Assembly: GCA_903905685.1 (NCBI GenBank)
Contig: CAIVHI010000285.1
Coordinates: 1-6,756 of the forward strand
From: an uncultured Bacteroidota bacterium
GTDB taxonomy: Bacteria; Bacteroidota; Bacteroidia; Chitinophagales; Chitinophagaceae
Length of the DNA: 6,756 nt
Direction: 5' to 3'
Shown here: positions 6,523 to 6,756 of the stretch, piece by piece
Position numbering within the stretch: position 1 is the stretch's first letter
Layout of the letters: every line of letters starts with the position of its first letter
The notes under the pieces: generated by a model
Databases searched by the model: none
What the model was told of the DNA's origin: nothing
Seen by the model: only the letters and a program-made list of their open reading frames with translations
Program-made: the position numbers and the translations under genes

Positions 6523-6546
6523 TTTCGACAAAAAATCGAGTCGAAA
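6523..6546. promoter_or_regulatory. Inverted repeat TTTCGAC-N10-GTCGAAA, candidate operator in front of the response regulator
   Basis: A perfect 7-base inverted repeat with a 10-base A-rich spacer, ending 35 bases before the response-regulator ATG. Half-site centres are 17 bases apart. The location overlaps where a promoter for the rightward gene should lie, so binding of a dimeric regulator, possibly the encoded regulator itself, is plausible. As RNA it would form only a modest hairpin and lacks a T-tract. Function is inferred from position and symmetry only. Confidence 0.45.
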
Positions 6547-6581
6547 TACTTGCCAATAAATTTTGGAATATTTAATTTTAT

Positions 6582-6756
6582 ATGAGCAACTCAAATAATA
6601 CAGCACGTAGAGTAATTGTGGTCGAAGACGATTTCGCAATTAAGACCTTGATTTGTGCGGTTTTGGAAAACAATTTCACCGTGAGCGCCTTCGAAAACGG
6701 TTTGGACGCACTTGCGCATTTGCATCAGGGCAACATACCCGATATCATCATATCGG
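6582..6756 (+). CDS. Response regulator, N-terminal part of receiver (REC) domain, cut by window edge
   Basis: 58 complete codons from the ATG at 6582-6584 to the right edge. A short polar lead (1-9) is followed by strand RVIVVEDD (10-17), whose Glu15, Asp16 and Asp17 form the acidic Mg2+ site of receiver domains. Next come a helix (18-30), a second strand FTVSAF (32-37), the common ENGLDAL helix start (38-44), and strand PDIIIS (53-58). The next codon begins with G and, by family pattern, should be the phospho-acceptor Asp59, lost by one codon. This is a cytoplasmic phosphotransfer switch that would be driven by a partner histidine kinase not seen here. The output domain is outside the window, so OmpR-, LuxR-, NtrC- or CheY-type cannot be told apart. 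The leader is A/T-rich with no Shine-Dalgarno sequence. It is divergent from the DUF4184 gene, with a candidate operator at 6523-6546. Confidence 0.9.
   Translation, partial: MSNSNNTARRVIVVEDDFAIKTLICAVLENNFTVSAFENGLDALAHLHQGNIPDIIIS

Noticed and set aside
6365..6556. A 64-residue upstream extension of the DUF4184 gene
   Set aside because: The conserved family N-terminus MPFTF begins at 6364, and the extension covers the A/T-rich divergent promoter region and its inverted repeats.
6557..6565. TAAATTTTG before the response regulator as a -7 box
   Set aside because: It has one extra base relative to TAnnTTTG and no TTG at a suitable distance upstream.

Overview
The window looks like chromosomal DNA of a member of the Bacteroidota, perhaps Chitinophagales/Sphingobacteriia-like. 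This is inferred from a TAnnTTTG-type -7 promoter box (TATCTTTGCA) just upstream of glyA, weak or absent Shine-Dalgarno sequences, A/T-rich leaders, and protein families common in that phylum. The genus cannot be fixed from the sequence. Base composition looks even, and I see no tRNA, rRNA, insertion sequence, CRISPR array or phage gene.

Layout. The left 4.0 kb is read leftward on the minus strand: glyA (serine hydroxymethyltransferase, 2727-4016), its hairpin terminator (2673-2700), a 754-residue secreted protein of unknown function whose C-terminal domain has the His/Cys pattern of caspase-like (clan CD) cysteine peptidases (309-2573), and after 28 bases the first 93 codons of a PPK2-family polyphosphate kinase (1-280, cut by the window edge). 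From 4253 the strand flips. A 12-helix MOP-superfamily flippase of the Wzx/oligosaccharide-exporter type (4253-5659) is read rightward. It converges on a DUF4184-type membrane protein (5624-6364, minus), and the two coding ends overlap tail to tail by 36 bases. Divergent from the DUF4184 gene, a response-regulator receiver domain starts at 6582 and runs off the right edge one codon before the expected phospho-acceptor aspartate.

How the parts fit. The window holds several small, mostly independent transcription units, not one evident pathway. glyA is a one-carbon/amino-acid housekeeping gene with its own promoter and terminator. The peptidase-like gene and ppk2 could be co-transcribed, but their products have no obvious shared task. 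The flippase has no glycosyltransferases beside it here. The most interesting item is the 754-residue secreted protein: a long, probably helical N-terminal region joined to a caspase-fold-like domain with a candidate His634/Cys660 dyad. The next most interesting is a pair of inverted repeats with equal 10-base spacers in front of the response regulator. Start codons for glyA and the DUF4184 gene were moved downstream of the longest possible ORFs because the conserved family N-termini begin at internal methionines.
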